From an uncultured Pelagibacteraceae bacterium (GTDB lineage Bacteria; Pseudomonadota; Alphaproteobacteria; Pelagibacterales; Pelagibacteraceae): 17,669 bases of DNA. Location of the stretch: assembly GCA_902549785.1 (NCBI GenBank), contig CACCWT010000015.1:1-17669 (forward strand), given 5' to 3'. The notes under the pieces were generated by a model. The model ran no database searches. It saw nothing but the letters and a program-made list of their open reading frames with translations, and was not told the origin of the DNA. Made by a program: the position numbers and the translations under genes. This document shows, one piece after another, positions 14,200 to 17,669 of the stretch (positions are counted from its first letter, which is position 1; every line of letters starts with the position of its first letter).

Positions 14200-15571
14200 A
14201 ATATACAAAAGCCTTTACAGAAACTCGATTGTCCTATCATTGCCTGGTTTTATTTCTATTTTTTTATCTTTGTTGGCAATACCTATCCATTTAAAAATTG
14301 CTGGTTTATCAAATTATGGAAGTTATATATTGTTTCATTTATTTCTTTCCCTGTCTTATTTGTTAAATTTTGGAATATCAAAAACGATTGTGATTTGTTC
14401 AAATAAAAAAAAAAAAAAAATAAAAAGTATCTCATTTGAGGGTATAAAATACTCGTTGATAGTATGTTTGTTAGTTTTTATACTGTATATTATACTTGAA
14501 CAGTTTTTTTATACAAAAATAGATGATTATGTAATATCCTCAGAATTATTTCTTGTTGGCATAATATTATCTATAATTTATCTTACATTTGAAGGAATTA
14601 TCCAGGCTTACAAAGCTTTTGTAAAATTAAGTTTGTTTAATTTCTTTTTTTATAGCATCTCACTTTCACTACCCTCAATTTATTTAGTCTTTGATAATAA
14701 TATGAGTATATATAATTTAGTATTTTTTAGTGTTTCAATTAAATTTATAGTAATTTTATTGATAGTTTTTTTTTTAATAAAAAATAATCTCGTACAAGGT
14801 AAAAAAAACACATTTTTTTACAAATCTTTTGTAAAAAATTCACCCTGGTTAACATTGAATAGTTTTTTTGTACAATTATATGAGATGCTTGATAAGTATT
14901 TAATAAAGATTTTTATAGGCACTTCATTAATGGCAACATACTCTATTACTCAACAACTGACGGGGAAACTTAGCATTTTGTCAAAAGGTTTTAGTGCCTT
15001 TTTGTTACCAAATATAAATAAAAGTAATAAAAATTTAGAATTTTTTTACTCTATTGATCTTTTTTTAAAATATATCCCTGTTACAGTATTTTTATTTTTT
15101 CCAGCATATCCTTATTTATTGAAATTTTGGTTGGGAAATGAATATTCTGATTTAATACTAGATTTAACAAAAATTTTTAGTTTAATTGCAATTTTCTCAT
15201 GTATATCACACATATTAGTAACTAAATATGAGGCGGATCAACTTTCAAAGCTTAATTTTAAAATTGAAATAACTTTTTTACCTTTTTTTCTATTTGGTAT
15301 TATATATTTAACATCGACTGGAGAAACACTTACAAAAATTTCGGTATTGATATTAATCAAGGAATTAATATTGCTTGTATTTAGAATTTATTTTCTGAAT
15401 ATTATACCATCACTCATGAGATTGTATTATATTTTTTTGTTTGCATTGATTTTTTTACTAATTATATCATTTTACAATTTTAAATTATTTTATATAGGAA
15501 CTATCATTTTATTATTTATTATATTAAAAAATGTTAAGAAAAATAATCAGAAAACTTTTAGAAAATCTTAG
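14183..15571 (+). CDS. Wzx-like polysaccharide flippase (MOP superfamily)
   Basis: The 462-residue integral membrane protein has about twelve to fourteen helices. The N-terminus LSLPGFISIFLSLLAIPIHL is followed by KIAGLSNYGSYILF and NFGISKTIV (about 38-70). This matches the usual flippase order: a leading helix, a G..xYG.Y segment and a short G-containing turn before helix three. The middle and C-terminal regions contain DKYLIKIFIGTSLMATYSI and LKFWLGNEY, also typical of the family. Flippases of this type move undecaprenyl-linked O-units across the inner membrane. It follows the truncated ligase gene with a 17-base overlap and precedes a sugar O-methyltransferase with a 41-base overlap, so these three form one transcription unit. 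An A16 tract encodes Lys75-79 in the first cytoplasmic loop. Confidence 0.87.
   Translation: MIKNIKIYKSLYRNSIVLSLPGFISIFLSLLAIPIHLKIAGLSNYGSYILFHLFLSLSYLLNFGISKTIVICSNKKKKKIKSISFEGIKYSLIVCLLVFILYIILEQFFYTKIDDYVISSELFLVGIILSIIYLTFEGIIQAYKAFVKLSLFNFFFYSISLSLPSIYLVFDNNMSIYNLVFFSVSIKFIVILLIVFFLIKNNLVQGKKNTFFYKSFVKNSPWLTLNSFFVQLYEMLDKYLIKIFIGTSLMATYSITQQLTGKLSILSKGFSAFLLPNINKSNKNLEFFYSIDLFLKYIPVTVFLFFPAYPYLLKFWLGNEYSDLILDLTKIFSLIAIFSCISHILVTKYEADQLSKLNFKIEITFLPFFLFGIIYLTSTGETLTKISVLILIKELILLVFRIYFLNIIPSLMRLYYIFLFALIFLLIISFYNFKLFYIGTIILLFIILKNVKKNNQKTFRKS
14405..14420. repeat. A16 homopolymer inside the flippase gene
   Basis: Sixteen consecutive A encode five lysines (residues 75-79) plus the first base of ATA. 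The frame is intact here. It is the longest single-base run noticed in the window and would truncate the flippase after about 80 residues if it changed by one or two bases. Confidence 0.9.
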
Positions 15572-16475
15572 TTTTTTTTACATCAACAATATGAAAGAAG
15601 TTGAGTTTGAAGATAAAGAAATAACTAATTTTATAAAAAAAAAACTTCTTAAAGATTATAATTCTAAAAAAAATCTAAAAAAAACTCATTTAATTTTTAA
15701 TAAAAAAATTTTTAAAATTATAAATGAAAAGAAATTAAAAAATTTTTTGAGATTTCCATTTATACAAAAGATGTTTTTTGTACATAATAGGTTATTTATA
15801 TGGAAAGAACTTAAAATCCTTAAAAAGGATAAAAATTGGAAGTTTTACAAGAAAATACTAATTGAGGATAATGTTGGTGACCCAGTTAGGTACTTTTTGT
15901 ACCCAGAAAGTTCTGGTAACAAAATTAATCATGTCTATCATTTAAGTATAATAGTCAATAAATTAAACTTAAACCTAAAATTAATAGAAAATGTTTTTGA
16001 GTTTGGAGGAGGATATGGATGTATGGCAAGAATTTTTTCAAAAATTAATAGGAACATAAACTATACAATTTTTGATACAAAATTAGTAAACTTTCTTCAG
16101 TATTATTATCTTAAACTTAATAAATTAAATGTTGGATATGACTTTAAAAAAAACTATATTTTAGTAGATAAATTTAAAAAATCCAAAAATAAGAAATCTA
16201 TTTCAAATTCCCTTTTTATAGCAAATTGGTCATTGTCAGAAACCCCAATAAGTTTTAGGGCAAAATTAATTTTAGAAATGATAAAATATGAATATATTTT
16301 GATTTCATTCCAAGAAAATTTTGAAGATATAAATAATCTGAAATATTTCAAAAAACTGATCTTAAAGTTAAAACTAAAGTATAAATTCCAATTGATTGAA
16401 AACAAATTTTATAAAGGAAATATTTTTAAAAAAGAAAAACATTATTTTTTAATCGGAAAGAAATTAAATATTTAA
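15531..16475 (+). CDS. Putative sugar O-methyltransferase (SAM-dependent)
   Basis: The 314-residue protein has a lysine-rich helical N-terminal half, then VGDPVRYFLYPESSGNKINHVYH (split as VGDPVRYFLYPES and NKINHVYH, about 115-138). A SAM loop follows at NVFEFGGGYGCMARIF (154-169), then INYTIFDTKLVNFLQYYYL and FIANWSLSETPISFR. The order GDPxxY, hydrophobic patch, then E.GGGYG and a W.LSE segment is that of the 'putative sugar O-methyltransferase' family often found in polysaccharide clusters. The chosen ATG overlaps the flippase end by 41 bases; an in-frame ATG at 15591 (residue 21, MKEVEF) is an equally reasonable start. It is the last gene of the plus-strand ligase-flippase unit and overlaps the convergent membrane-protein gene by 12 bases. 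Confidence 0.72.
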   Translation: MLRKIIRKLLENLSFFYINNMKEVEFEDKEITNFIKKKLLKDYNSKKNLKKTHLIFNKKIFKIINEKKLKNFLRFPFIQKMFFVHNRLFIWKELKILKKDKNWKFYKKILIEDNVGDPVRYFLYPESSGNKINHVYHLSIIVNKLNLNLKLIENVFEFGGGYGCMARIFSKINRNINYTIFDTKLVNFLQYYYLKLNKLNVGYDFKKNYILVDKFKKSKNKKSISNSLFIANWSLSETPISFRAKLILEMIKYEYILISFQENFEDINNLKYFKKLILKLKLKYKFQLIENKFYKGNIFKKEKHYFLIGKKLNI

Positions 16476-17669
16476 ATCAGGTAATTCAAAGAGATTATTA
16501 TCAACATAGTAATATAAAAAATTAATCAATTTTTTAATTTCTGAAAATAGTGAACTTTCAAATATCATATTATTTTGATCACGCATTGAGTATCCAGCGT
16601 ATTGATCTAGTTTCCACATAAATATATAAAAAATTATAAAAATTAATAATATGACTTGCTTAGTAAATTTTAATCTAAAATTTAAAATATAATTATTATA
16701 TTTCTTCTCATTAAAATAAAAGGTTGAATAAAAAGCTACCAAGTTTGTGCTTATGAGACTAATATTTCTGCCATGGTCAATGTGGGCCAATATGAAAATT
16801 GGTAAACAAGGAAGAAAATAAAGAAGATATTTTTTTTGGTAATTAGAGTTTATCTTAATTATTTTTTTTTCCATAAATTTATGAAAAATATAGTAAAAAA
16901 TGATTATTCCTAAAATAAAACTTAAAAATAACTTAACAAATTGATTATAGTTAAAATAGTGAAAATGCCATTTGTAGAAACCTCCGAAAGCTGTGTATAA
17001 TCCTCCTTTTAATTGTGGGTGAAGTTTTACATTAAATCTTTCAAGATAATTATTCAATTCATAATACTGACTCTCGTTCCCTATAAAAATGATTACCAAA
17101 ATGAACGGTATTAAAATTATTGAATATATCTTTAATAAATAAATAAAATTTTTTTTACTATTACAAAAACCTAGAGAAATTAAGAAATGAACACCAACAA
17201 AAAAAAACTGATATTCATGAATCAAACTTACAACAATTATTGTAGGTATTATTAAAAACTTAAGTGATTTTAGATAATTAGAATAGTTGCCATTTTTTTT
17301 TTTTTCAATAAATACAAATGCGTGAAATAAGATTGAAACTTTAATAAATATATCCTTTACATAATAAATGTTTGGGTCATAAATATTAAATAGTATAAAA
17401 ACTGGTGAAAATAATAAAATCAATAAAACGAAATTTGATATAAAAAAATTTTTAAATATTTTTAAAAACAATATGATCTGCAAGACATAAAGTATAAAGA
17501 ATACTGATGTAAAAAAGAGTATCGGCTCAATATCTATATTTGTATTTAAAAAAATGAAAGCTTGGCCAAGCAATCCTCTTCTTATAAAACCAAATTGATA
17601 ATTAATGAATAATTCATTATAGGCATAAGAACTAATACTTATTGAATTAAAATAAATTTTAAATGTATA
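16464..17669 (-). CDS. Polytopic membrane protein with RRGLLG motif (5' partial)
   Basis: The frame is open to the right edge of the window; the TTG at 17573 is an internal leucine, because in-frame sequence before it reads YQFGFIRRGLLGQAF. At least 400 residues are present, with about ten hydrophobic helices separated by short loops, and the end is a soluble tail. A GF(V/I)RRGLxG segment near the N-terminus recurs in membrane proteins of bacterial polysaccharide islands of unassigned function. FLAHIDHGRNISLIST-like sequence (LAHIDHGRNISLIS) later in the protein has charged and histidine residues that may sit at the periplasmic face. It could be a GT-C-like or polymerase-like protein. It is convergent with the O-methyltransferase and contains a T13 tract at 17293-17305, in frame. 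Confidence 0.5.
   Translation of the reverse strand, partial: YTFKIYFNSISISSYAYNELFINYQFGFIRRGLLGQAFIFLNTNIDIEPILFFTSVFFILYVLQIILFLKIFKNFFISNFVLLILLFSPVFILFNIYDPNIYYVKDIFIKVSILFHAFVFIEKKKNGNYSNYLKSLKFLIIPTIIVVSLIHEYQFFFVGVHFLISLGFCNSKKNFIYLLKIYSIILIPFILVIIFIGNESQYYELNNYLERFNVKLHPQLKGGLYTAFGGFYKWHFHYFNYNQFVKLFLSFILGIIIFYYIFHKFMEKKIIKINSNYQKKYLLYFLPCLPIFILAHIDHGRNISLISTNLVAFYSTFYFNEKKYNNYILNFRLKFTKQVILLIFIIFYIFMWKLDQYAGYSMRDQNNMIFESSLFSEIKKLINFLYYYVDNNLFELPDLNI

Noticed and set aside
16154..16405. Open frame of 83 codons on the minus strand
   Set aside because: It is antisense to the sugar O-methyltransferase, and its composition is what the reverse of a lysine-rich gene gives.
1..17669. CRISPR arrays, tRNA or rRNA genes, insertion sequences and integrase attachment sites
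   Set aside because: No regular spaced repeats, no RNA-gene-like G+C-rich islands and no transposase or integrase motifs were seen on either strand.

Overview
The window is a strongly A+T-rich, gene-dense stretch (roughly four fifths A+T by eye). It consists almost entirely of surface-polysaccharide genes: glycosyltransferases, sugar-modifying enzymes, methyltransferases, membrane polymerase or ligase proteins and a flippase. Tiny or absent intergenic spaces, little sign of Shine-Dalgarno sequences, lysine- and asparagine-rich proteins and this gene content fit a hypervariable O-antigen or exopolysaccharide island of a streamlined marine bacterium. SAR11 (Pelagibacterales) is the best guess; this is inferred from composition and gene style, not from a marker gene. 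No rRNA, tRNA, CRISPR array, insertion sequence or transposase is visible.

Layout. 1-1398 (+) is an O-antigen polymerase/ligase-like protein cut by the window edge. 1366-2075 (-) is a WecG/TagA-type glycosyltransferase split by a frameshift in an 11-base A/T run. 2137-3069 (+) is a GT4-like glycosyltransferase. 3086-5623 (-) is a tightly coupled trio: Gfo/Idh/MocA oxidoreductase, small one-pass membrane protein, and polytopic GT-C-like protein. 5625-6329 (+) is a DPM1-like GT2 glycosyltransferase whose start codon is one base from that of the oxidoreductase. 6322-7981 (-) is a cupin sugar epimerase-like protein followed by a NovU/TcaB9-type sugar C-methyltransferase. 8058-8642 (+) is a small methyltransferase. 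8639-10403 (-) is an extended SDR epimerase/dehydratase followed by a TylF-like O-methyltransferase. 10495-12243 (+) is a large GT-C-like membrane protein, and 12240-12935 (-) a second DPM1-like GT2. 12944-14199 holds a head-to-head junction of two 5'-truncated O-antigen ligase-family genes. 14183-16475 (+) is a Wzx-like flippase and a putative sugar O-methyltransferase. 16464-17669 (-) is a polytopic membrane protein that runs off the right edge.

How the genes fit together. Cytoplasmic enzymes (SDR, oxidoreductase, cupin, C- and O-methyltransferases) would make and decorate nucleotide sugars or growing glycans. WecG-like and GT4-like enzymes would build a lipid-linked repeat unit, the flippase would export it, and O-antigen polymerase/ligase proteins would polymerise or attach it. 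Two DPM1-like GT2 enzymes beside three GT-C-like membrane proteins suggest a second route, in which polyprenyl-phosphate sugars feed periplasmic side-branch addition.

The strand switches 11 times among about 18 genes, and five of six convergent gene pairs overlap at their 3' ends, so the island looks like a mosaic rather than one operon. The most notable points are the frameshifted WecG homologue, the ligase/ligase junction near 13034-13045, the A16 tract inside the flippase gene, the one-base divergent start pair, and an SDR whose YxxxK lysine is asparagine.
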